64,000 nucleotides of DNA from Triplophysa rosa (GCF_024868665.1 NC_079890.1:39289773-39353772); one strand, 5' to 3'. Positions 32,501 to 43,514 are shown, counted from the stretch's first letter. Numbers and translations are program-made. Notes: generated from the letters alone by a model not told the origin.

Positions 32501-33240
32501 GCAAACAGATGATTTTCTCCAGGCATTATAGACCTTCTTCTTAAATAAAGAATTGAACTGAATCTGCTGATGTCACATAAGTTGGTTCAGTCAGGTTTGA
32601 CACAGATTTAACACATCAATTTACAACAGAGTTTAGACTGGAAATTAACACACACACGCCATCACAGAATCACTTTAAATAAATAAGTGACTTAAAATGA
32701 AACAATTTCATGAAATGAATCACATTTACCTGTTCCATAGACCTCCACCTCACACAGAGAGAGATACTGGACTGTAGGCATGACCACATTCACATAACGA
32801 CCCACCATCCCATTACATGAGAAAGTAATTGATGTGCCGACTTGAAGATTAGGAAATACACCACATCTAGAGAGAGAAATCAGAAAACTGAGAATCAATG
32901 CAACAGTTCAAACAAATCAATCAATGAAAAGTGTTGAAGTGATTTGATGAATAACTTTACATGGGATTGTTGTTTCCATTGTTGTCCAGTGAGTTTCCAA
33001 TACGAATCTCTGCTCCGTTAGTTTGTTCAGCGCCGGCATCTCTTCTGTTACTGATGATCACTGTACTGATCTTATAATCACCCAGAAGATCCAGCCTCCA
33101 CCACGGGTTACTCTCAGATGATGTAATTGAGCAGGATGGGGCGAGACCAAGTCTATATCTTAGACCATCTATAGCGTTTGCAGCTACATATGAGGAGTGG
33201 GTAGATGAGTGTGTAGCCGTTCCATTCAATGCCAAATTCT
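29151..33240 (-). CDS. Fucolectin-like gene 2, FTP module plus acidic tail (5' incomplete)
   Basis: Four exons on the minus strand, 33240-32961, 32866-32730, 29541-29459 and 29306-29151 (TGA), splice with GT-AG introns and compatible phases into about 217 residues. Order is one fucolectin-type domain, a 27-residue segment and an acidic tail. The structure copies the 3' half of gene 1 in inverted orientation, so the genes converge. The 3.2-kb intron holds MITEs. The module at 48904-48369 could be an upstream domain of this same gene. No signal peptide was seen, so the start is unknown. Likely a secreted sugar-binding protein, by family knowledge only. Confidence 0.7.
30560..30788. repeat. ACGTT-rich repeat
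   Basis: Units such as GTGACGTTACTTTGTGACCA, CACGTTCTGAGGAC and GAGAACGTTGTAGCGACGT recur within the lectin intron. I recognise the style as a fish repeat. Ends are not defined. Confidence 0.4.
30793..31224. mobile_element. Non-autonomous DNA element (GTGACCCTGGA family), copy 2
   Basis: Same family as 7479-7911, in opposite orientation on the window but the same orientation relative to the lectin gene. Flanked by ATTT on both sides. Confidence 0.8.
31484..32128. mobile_element. MITE with AGCTGTGTCCCAATT ends
   Basis: AGCTGTGTCCCAATTTGGG at the left and CCCGAATTGGGACAGAGCT at the right are inverted repeats bounding 645 bp. The subterminal TGAAGGCTG/AAGGTTGC blocks also pair. No coding frame. 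Superfamily undetermined. Confidence 0.65.
32129..32729. other. Intronic sequence next to lectin module
   Basis: AT-rich, between a MITE and the module exon at 32730. No exon or repeat recognised. Confidence 0.35.
32730..33240 (-). CDS. Fucolectin-type (F5/8C, FTP) module 3
   Basis: Exon 33240-32961 (280 bp, equal to module 1) encodes NLALNGTATHSS, AIDGLRYRLG, NPWWRLDLLGDYKI, VIISNRRDAGAEQ and [14 protein letters not shown]. Exon 32866-32730 encodes CGVFPN, SFSCNGMVGRYVNVVMP-like text and LCEVEVYGT. The sugar motif keeps RxD but has Gln instead of the second Arg. The donor is GGAACAG/GTAAAT in phase 1. Confidence 0.85.
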
Positions 33241-33796
33241 CTAAAACAATTCACACAAATAATCATACATATGAACACTTCTGTGGTCATCTTAAATACA
33301 TTGAATACATTTCTAATAGATATTTTTATCCAACATCAAAGTTTCAAGATGATACTTCATGACTGTTTCTAGTCGTATGCGAACTGATTTCACTTCTCAC
33401 TGCCCATCATAAAAAGAATGCATAATCTGAGACTTCAATGAGAATCAATGAGATTCAATGCTGAGATTCGTGGAGCCGGCATGCCGTCATTCATAGTTGT
33501 TCTTATCTACACATGTTCAGATCTTTACTTAATACTCTGCACGTAATAATATTGTAAAAATAAATAGTGTCAGTGACACTAATGTCATTATTCGTGATGT
33601 CTAATATTGACACTCTGCACATCATGATACTGTACTGTACATATCCCAGAAGCACTAGATGTGATGTTAACTGTGATTACTACTACTTTCTGACAATAAG
33701 ACATGATGTTGATTTCAGTGAAGTTTCATCAATGCAGAGAGAAAAATACCATCTTTATTTTATTAATTCATCTAATATTACTAATATTATTATTTA
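33241..33796. other. Upstream flank of lectin module 3
   Basis: Parts of this flank resemble the flank of module 4 (48905-49090): both contain GTGACCACAGAAGTGT-like and GAGATTC-TGGAGCC text. The duplication therefore extended beyond the exons. No first exon is identified. Confidence 0.4.
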
Positions 33797-33870
33797 CAAT
33801 ACATGTAAAGCTGCTTTGCAACACTGACATTTGTGAAAAACACTATATGAATAAAACTGAATTGAATTGG
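33797..33870 (+). repeat. LINE 3' tail
   Basis: GTAAAGCTGCTTTGCAACAC, then AACACTATATGAATAAAACT and a short (GAATT)n tail: an L2-like 3' end. Confidence 0.6.
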
Positions 33871-33896
33871 ATTTGAATCTCTACACATACTATATA

Positions 33897-35308
33897 CAAA
33901 CCCGATTCCAAAAAAGTTGGGACACTGTACAAATTGTGAATAAAAACAGAATGCAATGATGTGGAAGTTTCAAATTTCAATATTTTATTCAGAATACAAC
34001 ATAGATGACATATCAAATGTTTAAACTGAGAGAATGTATCATTTTAAGGGAAAAATAAGTTGATTTTAAATTTCATGGCATCAACACATCTCAAAAAAGT
34101 TGGGACAAGGCCATGTTTACTACTGTGTGGCATCCCCTCTTCTTTTTATAACAGTCTGCAAACGTCTGGGGACTGAGGAGACAAGTTGCTCAAGTTTAGG
34201 AATAGGAATGTTGTCCCATTCTTGTCTAATACAGGCTTCTAGTTGCTCGACTGTCTTAGGTCTTCTTTGTCGCATCTTCCTCTTTATGATGCGCCAAATG
34301 TTTTCTATGGGTGAAAGATCTGGACTGCAGGCTGGCCATTTCAGTACCCGGATCCTTCTTCTACGCAGCCATGATGTTGTAATTGATGCAGTATGTGGTC
34401 TGGCATTGTCATGTTGGAAAATGCAAGGTCTTCCCTGAAAGAGACGACGTCTGGATGGGAGCATATGCTGTTCTAGAACTTGGATATACCTTTCAGCATT
34501 GATGGTGCCTTTCCAGATGTGTAAGCTGCCCATGCCACACGCACTCATGCAACCCCATACCATCAGAGATGCAGGCTTCTGAACTGAGCGCTGATAACAA
34601 CTTGGGTTGTCCTTGTCCTCTTTAGTCCGGATGACATGGCGTCCCAGTTTTCCAAAAAGAACTTCAAATTTTGATTCGTCTGACCACAGAACAGTTTTCC
34701 ACTTTGCCACATTCCATTTTAAATGAGCCTTGGCCCAGAGAAAACGCCTGCGCTTCTGGATCATGTTTAGATATGGCTTCTTTTTTGAATTATAGAGTTT
34801 TAGCCGGCAACGGCGAATGGCACGGTGGATTGTGTTCACCGACAATGTTTTCTGGAAGTATTCCTGAGCCCATGTTGTGATTTCCATTACAGTAGCATTC
34901 CTGTATGTGATGCAGTGCCGTCTAAGGGCCCGAAGATCACGGGCATCCAGTATGGTTTTCCGGCCTTGACCCTTACTCACAGAGATTGTTCCAGATTCTC
35001 TGAATCTTTGGATGATATTATGCACTGTAGATGATGATAACTTCAAACTCTTTGCAATTTTTCTCTGAGAAACTCCTTTCTGATATTGCTCCACTATTTT
35101 TCGCCGCAGCATTGGGGGAATTGGTGATCCTCTGCCCATCTTGACTTCTGAGAGACACTGCCACTCTGAGAGGCTCTTTTTATACCCAATCATGTTGCCA
35201 ATTGACCTAATAAGTTGCAAATTGGTCCTCCAGCTGTTCCTTATATGTACATTTAACTTTTCCGGCCTCTTATTGCTACCTGTCCCAACTTTTTTGGAAT
35301 CGGGTTTG
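33897..35308 (-). mobile_element. Tc1/mariner element, copy 1
   Basis: Bounded by CAAACCCGATTCC and GGAATCGGGTTTG with TA on each side. The low-coordinate end has two direct-repeat motifs AAAAAAGTTGGGACA (about 33909 and 34093), while the high-coordinate end has only one. Copy 2 at 59911-61504 has two at each end. The difference of about 185 bp equals the spacing between motifs. Confidence 0.95.
34120..35139 (-). CDS. Tc1-family transposase, copy 1 (intact)
   Basis: ATG at 35139 (MGRGSPIPP) to stop at 34120 gives 339 residues, the normal Tc1 length. Residues about 9-60 form a paired-type helix-turn-helix (RRKIVEQYQKGVSQRKIAKS), followed by a GRKT hook-like motif and a second DNA-binding region. 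The catalytic triad is visible: WSDESKF, FQHDNARPH and SPIENIW, with 34 residues between the second Asp and the Glu (DD34E). The enzyme would cut and paste elements at TA sites. The frame extends upstream of this ATG without stops, but homology begins at MGRG. Only three residues differ from copy 2. Antisense open frames are shadows. Confidence 0.95.
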   Translation of the reverse strand: MGRGSPIPPMLRRKIVEQYQKGVSQRKIAKSLKLSSSTVHNIIQRFRESGTISVSKGQGRKTILDARDLRALRRHCITYRNATVMEITTWAQEYFQKTLSVNTIHRAIRRCRLKLYNSKKKPYLNMIQKRRRFLWAKAHLKWNVAKWKTVLWSDESKFEVLFGKLGRHVIRTKEDKDNPSCYQRSVQKPASLMVWGCMSACGMGSLHIWKGTINAERYIQVLEQHMLPSRRRLFQGRPCIFQHDNARPHTASITTSWLRRRRIRVLKWPACSPDLSPIENIWRIIKRKMRQRRPKTVEQLEACIRQEWDNIPIPKLEQLVSSVPRRLQTVIKRRGDATQ

Positions 35309-35310
35309 TA

Positions 35311-35439
35311 CTTACTTTCATATAAAATATATGTATAAAGTACGGATAGACAGAACACACATTGTCATGCACATCATCTTACAGAAAATAATCAATAGTG
35401 ACTTAATCACAGAATAATCTTTAATAAATAAGTTATTTA
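35311..35439. other. Short unassigned spacer
   Basis: AT-rich gap between the Tc1 copy and a LINE fragment. Confidence 0.3.
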
Positions 35440-36115
35440 TTTTACGATCTCACCATCCAACATGGCAATACCACAATCACTCCTTCCAAAACAGCCAGGA
35501 ACCTCGGAGTCATATTTGATGAACAGCTGTCCTTCAATGATCACATTGCAAAGACAATGCGGTCATGCCGATATGCCTTATTCAGCATTAGAAAGGTCAG
35601 ACCCTATCTCACTGAGCATACAGCACAACTCCTTGTCCAGGCCCTGGTAATCTCAAGGTTGGACTACTGCAATGCTCTCCTTGCTGGTCTTCCTGTAAAG
35701 ACTATCAAACCACTCCAGCTGGTTCAGAACGCAGCAGCACGCCTCGTCTTCCAACAGCCCAAAAGGGCTCATGTGACGGCCCTTTTCATCTCTCTCCACT
35801 GGCTACCGGTTGAAGCCCGTATCAGATTCAAGTCACTAATGCTTGCCTACAGGACTATCACTGGATCTGCACCGGCATACTTTCACACCCTCCTACACCC
35901 CATCAAGATCCCTGCGTTCAGCAAACCAGCGGCGTCTTGTATGGCCTTCTCATAAGGGCAGTAAATCGTTCATTCTCCTTCCTGGTGGAACATTCTTCCT
36001 AACTCGGTCCGGTCAACCACATCTCTCACAACATTCAAAAAACTACTTAAAACCCATCTCTTCTGTGAATACTTGACAGAAAAACGAGAGAAAAAATACT
36101 AACCCTCTCTCTTTC
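35440..36115 (+). pseudogene. LINE reverse transcriptase C-terminus
   Basis: Frames encode NLGVIFDEQLSFNDHI, VISRLDYCNALLAGLP, QNAAARLVFQQPKRAHVT and LHWLPVEARIRFKSL, the terminal blocks of an L2/CR1-like LINE ORF2. There are frameshifts near 35560 and 35930, and the C-terminal tail (FKKLLKTHLF) follows in another frame. It is 5' truncated and lacks the catalytic block. Distinct in sequence from the LINE at 3850-4985. Confidence 0.8.
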
Positions 36116-36149
36116 TCTCAACAGGTATTGGTATAGATTTTGCTGAAAC

Positions 36150-36410
36150 TAGTAACTTTGTATTAAGTGAAGTTAAGTGAAAGTGACTTATTTGTCAGGT
36201 ATGGTGACCCATACCCGAAATGTGACCTCTGCATTTAACCCATCCAGAGTAGTGAACACACGCACAGCAAGTCATGAACACTCGTACACCCGGAGCAGTC
36301 CTTCCCCGTGCCCGGGGAGCAAGTAGGGGTAAGGTGCCTTGCTCAAGGGCACCTCAGTCGTTACTCGCCGGCACCTGAGAATCGAACCGGCAACCTTCTG
36401 GTCACGAGTC
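36150..36410 (-). repeat. SINE-like repeat with tRNA B box
   Basis: On the minus strand, GTTGCCGGTTCGATTCTC (B-box-like, 36377-36388) is followed by CAAGGCACCTTACCCCTAC and CGGGTATGGGTCACCATACC. I recognise this as a widespread fish SINE-type repeat. Confidence 0.6.
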
Positions 36411-36423
36411 CGATTCCCTTTTG

Positions 36424-36950
36424 AGAGAAGTGTCAAAGGAGTCCCCTTCTCTAAACCTTACTGACACCTTATTGAATAACGCCAGTAGAAATGAAAATGT
36501 AACTGGCCAATGTGGTCCAAGACGACGCGTAGGGGCGTGGTCGCCACCCCTATATATACACCGTCTGGACCACATAACCTCAGAATCTTTCTCCTTCACT
36601 TACCTTCACGTGCTGTTGAGGATACACCCAGGAGAAGAGGAAGAACTAGGATCCTTCTACTCCTGTATTCCAGCATGCCCGTGTGTGCCTTATGTCTCCG
36701 GGCCCATCGACCCACAGGACACACATGCTCATTGCGTACTCTGTCCGGGTCTGGCCCATCAGGAGGTGGCTCTCTCCGATTCTACTGCCCGCACTATGAG
36801 TACCTTTCTGTGCGGGTGTCGAAGGCTCGGAGAGTCGCCGCCCTCGGAGATTTTGTTAGGCAGCATCCCGCCACCGAGCCGGTGTCAGGACTGGCGCCCC
36901 TCCCCCCCGGGGAAATGGAGTGCCTGACCGCCATCAGCACCCTCCCTTAG
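36424..36950 (+). pseudogene. Possible DIRS-type gag fragment with leader
   Basis: The leader 36440-36594 contains CCTATATATACACC and recurs inverted at 47432-47584. Downstream one frame reads DTHAHCVLCPGLAHQEVALS, a Cys/His pattern like gag of DIRS/Ngaro-type elements, and the overlapping frame from 36676 reads MPVCALCLRAHRPTGH. Neither extends beyond 36950. Recombinase and reverse transcriptase are not found, so the family call is tentative. Confidence 0.35.
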
Positions 36951-38440
36951 GTTTTGGCTTGTTTATATATGCCGTGTAGTTCAGACGTTTCTCGCACTAT
37001 GAGCTGCTTCTCGTACACGAGCAGACCCCGTGCTTAATTTTCACACGTGAGTGGGCCCCTATTGTAATGGCGGCATGCCGCGTTGTCAGCACATTGATTA
37101 TTCTTTCACATGGGTGCCATTCAAAATGGCGACGAGCCTTTTCACGCACGTGCTCCATGCAGTTGTGATGCGCCCCCTGTAGGAAAGTGGTCAGAGCCGC
37201 TCTCTTCTACGTGGGAGATCCGGGTTCGATTCCCGTCTTAACTGTCACTTCCCAATGTCCAAAGTACACCGTAATTTGTTTTACGTCTGCGCTATATCTT
37301 ATATTATACGGATGTGAAGCGTCTGTAATACCTGTGTAAATCCTTTTGGCTTAAAGCAACGCTGCCCATGTGACTGTATGGGTGTGCGCGCACGTTTTTT
37401 GCACAGACCTCCACCCCGGAGCTTGTTGTTACTTATGTGCGCTCCTGTGTCTCTTGTGTCCCAGCCTCATATCAGACCCCAGGGGACAGCGCTGAGCGGT
37501 GTGTGACCTGAGGGTTGTGCTGGCTTTGTGCTGTTCAACTGTAAATGTGCAGCCTCACTACCTAGTGTTCTTTGCCTCCAGCTCCCGGCACGGCGGCGTC
37601 CTGTTGTATGCTGATACACGTTAGGTTTTCAGTGCTCCTGTATACACAGCGCTAAGCCCCCTGTATCGAGCAATGGATCTGTGAAGCTTTAGGCCCCGCC
37701 GCATGTATGGCAGCTGGTAGAACAGTGTTATTATGAGTTCATAACGCCCCGGTCACTCGATGCTGTTCACTATCATACTTGAATGGCCGATAGATTTTCC
37801 TACAACTACGAAATGTGACTGACTACCGCACACTATGCACTGTTATGCAATCCAGTTTTGTCGCAGATCACCCCGCTTCGGCGGTGTGATCTCGGTTGCA
37901 GTTGGCAGAAAACGCCGGTGCTGGGAGTGGGCATTCACGAGAGCCGGACGTGGCTTCAGGTTTCGCAATGTTTTCTAGCCGCAAGTCAAATGATAGTCAC
38001 CATCCTGTCCAGGACCTTGCTCATCATTGCGCACTTATTATGCGCCTCCTCACTACTAATAGGTCCTCGCTTTTTGCGTTCTATCATATGTGTGGCATAT
38101 CCAGACATCCCCTTATATCAGGTGCTTTCGGCGGTTCACAGATCGTCATATTTTTATTTAGCCTTGTTGTGCATGCACTGTGGAGCTTGTGCAGAGGCAG
38201 CAGCTTTTGCCAGAGGGGAACTGGAATCCCCTGGTTGGGCCTGGGTTCTCATGAGGTTTTTTTCTCCATTAGAGTTTTGGGTTCCTCGCCACCATTTGCA
38301 TACTGTTTTTTGCACTATTTGCCTGGCCGGGGGGCTGCTTTAGAATTTTAAAGTTCTACTTAATTAATATTGCATATAGGAATTTATAGTCTGTTATATT
38401 TGACCTGTGCTTCTCTCTCCTTTATCTTACATGTGTGCTC
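36951..38440. other. Unassigned GC-richer stretch with tRNA-like segment
   Basis: Base composition is less AT-rich than its surroundings. At 37178-37245 an A-box-like TGGTCAGAGCC and a B box GGTTCGATTCC lie at tRNA-like spacing with a pairing CTCTC/GGGAG stem, but no matched acceptor stem, so it is more likely a SINE head or tRNA pseudogene. Open frames here have no recognisable homology. It may be the 3' part of the element at 36424. Confidence 0.3.
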
Positions 38441-38442
38441 TC

Positions 38443-38516
<74 letters not shown>

Positions 38517-38600
38517 TGTGCGTGTCAGTGTGTGTGCGTACTTGTCTGTGTACGTGTGTGTGTGCGTGCGCGTCCATGTGTGTGTGTGTCTATGTGTATG
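38441..38600. repeat. (TG)n / (TGCG)n microsatellite
   Basis: About 17 TG units, then seven GTGC units, then interrupted TG. Cys/Val-rich open frames across it are artefacts. Confidence 0.95.
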
Positions 38601-38719
38601 TGTGTTAGTACATGTGCATATTGTGTGTGTGGAGTGTTTTGTATCTGGGTGTGTCTGTATTCTGTGTTTTCACCTTTTTCTTGTTTTTGCAGGTACAACT
38701 TTGATTGTTTTGCTTGTAG

Positions 38720-38805
38720 TCAATATGTCTCATGTACAGCTGCTTTGTAACAATGAAAATTGTAAAAAGCACTATATAAATAAAGTTGTTGAGTTGAGTT
38801 GAGTC
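38720..38805 (+). repeat. LINE/SINE 3' tail with (TTGAG)n
   Basis: CAGCTGCTTTGTAACAATGA, AAAGCACTATATAAATAAAG and a TTGAG repeat end: a retroposon 3' terminus. Confidence 0.65.
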
Positions 38806-39865
38806 ATACGGGTTATTGTACCCCAACTGAGCCATATATTTGTTTTAATCCAGACAACCCCTCGTCAAAGGCGTTTTCTGTGATTCATGTGACCATTCTG
38901 AATGTGAACTGATTCAGAGAGCGAATGTATTCGCGTCCCTGTTATTTTGACACGTGGCTGGATTTTGCGGAGGTGCTGCCCTATCAGCAGCCGCTCGAGC
39001 CCGCGTTTGCTACACAGCTGGTACCGCATGTTTGTCGTTGCTCTGTGTAATGCTTGTAGGACAGCTGGATACAGAGCTAGCCGAGCCGGTTTCTGCCCTT
39101 AGCGCTGCAGCTGAGAGCCGCTGGCTTGCTATGCTTCAACCGTTTCCCACATACGAGCTTACCCCTTGTATAAGGTGTCTGTCTTGTGCGAGCGGTCACG
39201 TTGTGTTACTACCGCTTGTGGACAGTTGTCTCTGTCCTCTTTGTGTGCTTGGTTTACTGCCCTTATCATGTGCGCCATTATAGCACTGGTCGAGCGCCGT
39301 TCGCTTGATTTTGAGCTCTCTGTGCTGTCGATTGGCCCATTAGTGAAATGTGCAGCCGCAAGTGCAGCGTCTTGCTGTGGGGAGCATAAAGCATGTTTGT
39401 TCACAAGGGTGTAAACATATGATCACGCTCTCCAGACTCAGTTTTGGTTCGAGCTTATGGGATGAATTTAATATCAAAATGATTAACAAATGCATGCACA
39501 GTCATCCGTGAACGTGATACAAGTTACACTTGTATTTTACTATTCACAAACAAATGCCGTATGATTTGAATCTGTGAAATTTAGATTGTAATAAACATGA
39601 GGCGATTTGTACAAATAGAGACAGATTTGTGAATACAATGTTTTATTTTGTGTTCATGTATAATCATTTTGCGCATACCAATGAGAAGTTGTGCATTTGT
39701 GTATCCTGCAGCGCGCGTCCATTCATCCTGTTCTGTGCATTCGGATTTTGAGACGTTCTTTACGCGGTTTTGCATTGGACAATCCACACACAAACAACTT
39801 CAGATCCACGCACATCTTTTTTTTAACTACGGCTTACCACTAGATGGCAGTCTCACGGAGCGACG
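38806..39865. other. Unassigned sequence
   Basis: No gene supported. Open frames at 38954-39283 and 39159-39414 overlap on opposite strands and show no known motif. Confidence 0.3.
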
Positions 39866-39925
39866 CAGAGGTTTGCGGCAGAGGTTGCGCTAGACTTTTT
39901 CATTGTCCGTCATTTTGAACAACGT
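39866..39925. repeat. Repeat with GAGGTTGCGCTAGACTTTTT
   Basis: GCAGAGGTTGCGCTAGAC and TTGTCCGTCATTTTG have a counterpart at 49658-49720, suggesting a shared element end. Confidence 0.4.
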
Positions 39926-40029
39926 TATCGTTGTGTTAATATAAAAAGTGTAAAAATATTTTCAGTTCGTTTTGAAACTATGGCGAAACAGATTAGACGG
40001 TGGTGAGACGGCATAGTCTAATGACTTGT

Positions 40030-40262
40030 TTATACACGAGTCTCCACTGATCCCGTTTCCTTGAATGGGCGAGAGTCATTTTGATGGATTACAATGAGGG
40101 CAATTTGTAATTCCCCTTTATGTCAAATTGGAAGCATCTAATAATTTCCTTTCATCAGAACGTGATCGTAAGTGACCGGAGGAAAGGGCGCATGTTTCCC
40201 CATTCATTACTCATAAACGTCTCGCCCATTCAAGAAAACGGGATCAGTGAGACTCAGTGAGA
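40030..40262. mobile_element. MITE with ~36-bp inverted ends
   Basis: GAGTCTCCACTGATCCCGTT at 40038 and its near complement around 40228-40258 (AACGGGATCAGTGAGACTC-like) pair, including TTGAATGGGCGAG against CTCGCCCATTCAA. The unit is about 230 bp. Confidence 0.65.
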
Positions 40263-40269
40263 GCGTTGT

Positions 40270-41161
40270 ATGGGTAGTCTAAATAGGAGTGAAGTTTTGG
40301 TGTTTATTGATGATTTAATTGTGTTCTCAGACACCCTCGAAGAACATGAACGCCGTCTGATAAAAGTTCTTAACCGGTTAAAAGAGTACGGGTTAAAACT
40401 TTCTCTCGAGAAGTGTCGATTTCTTCAGACTTCTGTGCGGTATCTGGGTCATGTTGTTTCCCAACATGGTGTGAGTACTGACCCAAGTAAGATAGCTGTA
40501 AAAACCTGGCCAAGACCACAGACTCTTAAGGAGTTAAAATCCTTTTTAGGATTTGCCGGGTATTACCGGAGATTTGTAAAGGACTTTTCTAAAATTGTTA
40601 GACCTTTAAATGACCTCACAGTGGGGTATCCTCCAGTGCGGAAAACCCAAAAACACAAAAGTTAAACTTACCTCAACCCAAAAGATCCGTTGGGTGAAAG
40701 ATGGACTGAGGGATGCCAAGCAGCGTTCGAAGCCATTGTAAAGAAACTGACAACTGCTCCTATTCTGGGCTATGCTGATCCCAAGCTCCCTTACTTGTTA
40801 CATACCGATGCCAGTACTACGGGGGTCGGAGCTGCTCTCTATCAAGAGCAAGAAGGGCAGTTAAGGGTCATCGCGTACGCCAGTCGGGGTTTGACTCGAA
40901 GTGAAGCTAAATACCCTGCCCATAAGCTGGAGTTTTTAGCATTAAAATGGGCAGTTACCTCAAAATTTAGTGATTATTTGTATGGGTGCGAATTTACAGT
41001 GGTAACAGACAGTAATCCACTAACGTATGTTTTGACTTCGGCGAAGCTTGACACCACAAGCTATCGGTGGCTCTCTAGCCTGTTCTACGTACAATTTCAA
41101 AATTCAGTATCGGGCAGGTTCTCAAAATTTGGACGCAGACGGATTGTCTCGACGACCAAAC
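40270..41161 (+). pseudogene. Gypsy-like RT C-part and RNase H
   Basis: VFIDDLIVFSDTLEEHERRL is the RT catalytic block (FIDD), followed by CRFLQTSVRYLGHVVS and GFAGYYRRFVKDFSK. A stop at 40663-40665 interrupts. The RNase H part has LHTDASTTGVGAALYQ, HKLEFLALKWAV and VVTDSNPLTYVL. A shift near 41090 moves the frame, which then reads AGSQNLDADGLSRRP, the usual end of RNase H in this group. The N-terminal half of RT is missing. Confidence 0.85.
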
Positions 41162-42722
41162 GGTCAGCTCAGGGATGATTTGGAGACCCAGAAAGAACGC
41201 GAGCGCATAAAGCAGTTCACCCTGAACCATTTGAGTGAAGTCGACCAGAGACAGCAGATTGTTTTACCAGAGGTGGTGAAAGCCATCTGTGAAAGGCATC
41301 AGATTAATCAGCCTTCTTTGGTGGTTTTGGCTGAGTCCCTTCGCGTGAATGCAGATGCAATACCCCAGGCTTTCTTGGATGAGAGTGATCATGGCCTAGT
41401 GGTTATCCCTAAATTGTCAGAGGATGACTTGGTATGTAGACAAAGAGCAGACCCTGAAATAAGGGAGGTCAATTGAACACATGAAGTCCAACAAAGGACC
41501 CCTCCGAATGAAAGACAGTCCACTGGGAATGTCTTTGTGGTCTCGTGAGTGGCGTAGATTTGAAATTAGGGATGGCCTATTGTATCGAAAGCGCATAGAT
41601 CAGGGAAAAGTGCGGATGCAACTTGTCTTACCACAAGACCTGAGAGAGATGGTACTTACCTCTTTGCATGATGACATGGGTCACTTGGGGGTTGAGAGGA
41701 CCCTCGATCTTCTTCGTGCCCAGTTTTATTGGCCACGAATGGCCAGTGCTGTAGAAAAGAAGATCAGTACTTGTGAGCGTTGTGTCAGAAGGAAGTCTCC
41801 AGTGCAGAAAGTTGCCCCGTTGGTTAACATACAGACTAGCAGGCCATTAGAGTTGCTCTGTATGGACTTTCTGTCCGTCGAGCCCGATAGCAGCAACACC
41901 AAAGACATTTTGGTCATAACTGACCACTTTACGAAATACGTGGTTGCATTTCCAACTTGAAACCAGACTGGCTCAGACTGTAGCTAAATGTCTCGGGGAA
42001 CATTTCTTGGTACATTACGGTTTCCCGGAGAAGTTACACAGTGACAGGGGGCCGGATTTTGAGTCTCGCATTATACAGGAATTGTGTAAGATTGCCGGCA
42101 TTCGTAAAGTTAGAACCACACCATACCACCCCAGGGGAAACCCCGTAGAGCGGTTTAATAGGACTCTACTGCAGATTTTGGGGTACCCTAGAGAACAAAC
42201 AGAAAGCTCATTGGAAAGAGTGTCAAGCCACTGGTGCACGCTTACAATTGCACCAAGAATGATGTCACAGGTTACTCACCATATGAGCTGATGTTAGGCA
42301 GGCAGCCACGGTTGCCACTGGACATTGCCTTTGGAATCTTAAATGATGAATCACAGCAATCCCACTCGCAGTATGTAACCTCTCTAAAGTGTAGACTAGA
42401 AGAAAGCTATAAAATGGCAGTAGAAAACAGCAGGAAAGTGGCAGAACGAAATGGCAGAAATGTGGTACCATCCGTTTTGGAAGTGGGAGATAGAGTTTTG
42501 GTCAAGAATGTCCGGTTAAGGGGTAAACAAAAACTGTCAGACAAATGGGAACCTGATGTATATGTCGTGTTGAGTAAAGTTCTAGAGATTCCGGTGTACA
42601 CTGTTTGTCCTGAAGGGAAGGATGGTCCAGTCCGCACTTTGCATCGAGACCTGCTCTTGCCTTGTGGATTTTTATCCAGGGTTGGAGCGAATGTTTTCAC
42701 CAAAGGTGCATCAAAGATGTAG
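41162..42722 (+). pseudogene. Gypsy-like integrase
   Basis: After a spacer with stops near 41475, the HHCC finger is seen (HDDMGHLGVERTLDLL, then STCERCVRR). The core follows: LLCMDFLSVEPD (first Asp), HSDRGPDFESR (second Asp, one frame over after 41950) and GNPVERFNRTL (Glu). The C-terminal part, GDRVLVKNVRLRGK and WEPDVYVVL, is in a third frame and looks GPY/F-like. All DDE residues remain, but frameshifts near 41955 and 42240 prevent translation as one protein. Confidence 0.85.
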
Positions 42723-43422
42723 GACCAGAGCTCAGTCTGCTTTGGAAGATAATGGTGAGGCAGGATGTTCAAATAATGAGGAGGATTCGGAAAGTGAATC
42801 TCTTTTTTGTGTTGTACCCCAAAAATCATTAGAGGTGGTTACTCGCCTTGTCCCACCCGAAAGTCCTCTTCAAATGGAGCGCCATCCTATCACCCCAAAT
42901 GCAGTTCACCAAGAGGTAGCAGACAAATGTCAAACCAATGCTGATTGTTTGGAAAAACAAAACTTGGTGTTTGGCCAAGTAAATGAGAGCTTACCTATGA
43001 GAGATGCGGTGGAAGTTGAGAATGTCGAGTTTGAAGAGTGTAAGGAAGGCAACACTGAAGGAATATCTTGGGAGGAGGAATGTGATCATTTGGAGTTAAC
43101 TGAAAAGTCTGCTGAGTTGCTTGACATTGTAGAGTTGAATCCAGTCAATGAGTCGAGTGTTGTTCAAAGTGAGGGGAACAAACCTATGTTAGAAACAGTC
43201 CCTCAAGGAGATGTAGCAGATGACAAAGTGGTAGATGACAGAGTGCCAGAAAGGGAAAACACGCAAAGTGAAGGTATTAGGCATTCTGCAAGGGTGGTAA
43301 AACCCCCAAATAAATTTCACTATCCCCAGTTGGGGAATCCTCTAATCTCCGTGGTTCAGTCCTTATTACAAAAACTAAGTACTGCGTTTGCTCAAGCAGA
43401 GAATAATTCAGTTCATTCGTGA
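42700..43422 (+). pseudogene. Acidic C-terminal extension of Gypsy-like pol
   Basis: An open frame of about 240 codons rich in Glu, Asp, Val and Asn follows the integrase and ends at 43422, about 80 bp before the polypurine tract. It has no membrane segment or signal peptide, so an envelope-like role is not supported. It carries ARVVKPPNKFHYPQLGN near its end, which resembles tails of fish Gypsy pol proteins. Function unknown. Confidence 0.5.
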
Positions 43423-43514
43423 TCAGTGTGTCATGGTACCTGAAGGCGTTTTGAGCGCAGTGACATGCAGCCAAATGCATGCACGAGGACGTGCATAAGA
43501 ACAAAGGGGGAGAG

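Noticed and set aside
34100..35338. Long antisense open frames over the Tc1 copy, and their mirror images at 60058-61302.
   Set aside because: They are shadows of the transposase frame.
36421..36950. Two overlapping open frames of about 150 codons as host genes.
   Set aside because: Cys/His pattern and the repeated leader point to a retroelement fragment. Both frames end abruptly.
38370..38802. Cys/Val/Arg-rich open frames of about 130 codons.
   Set aside because: They are translations of the TG/TGCG microsatellite.
42700..43422. Acidic frame after the Gypsy-like integrase as an envelope gene.
   Set aside because: No signal peptide, transmembrane segment or cleavage site is visible. It is better read as a pol C-terminal extension.
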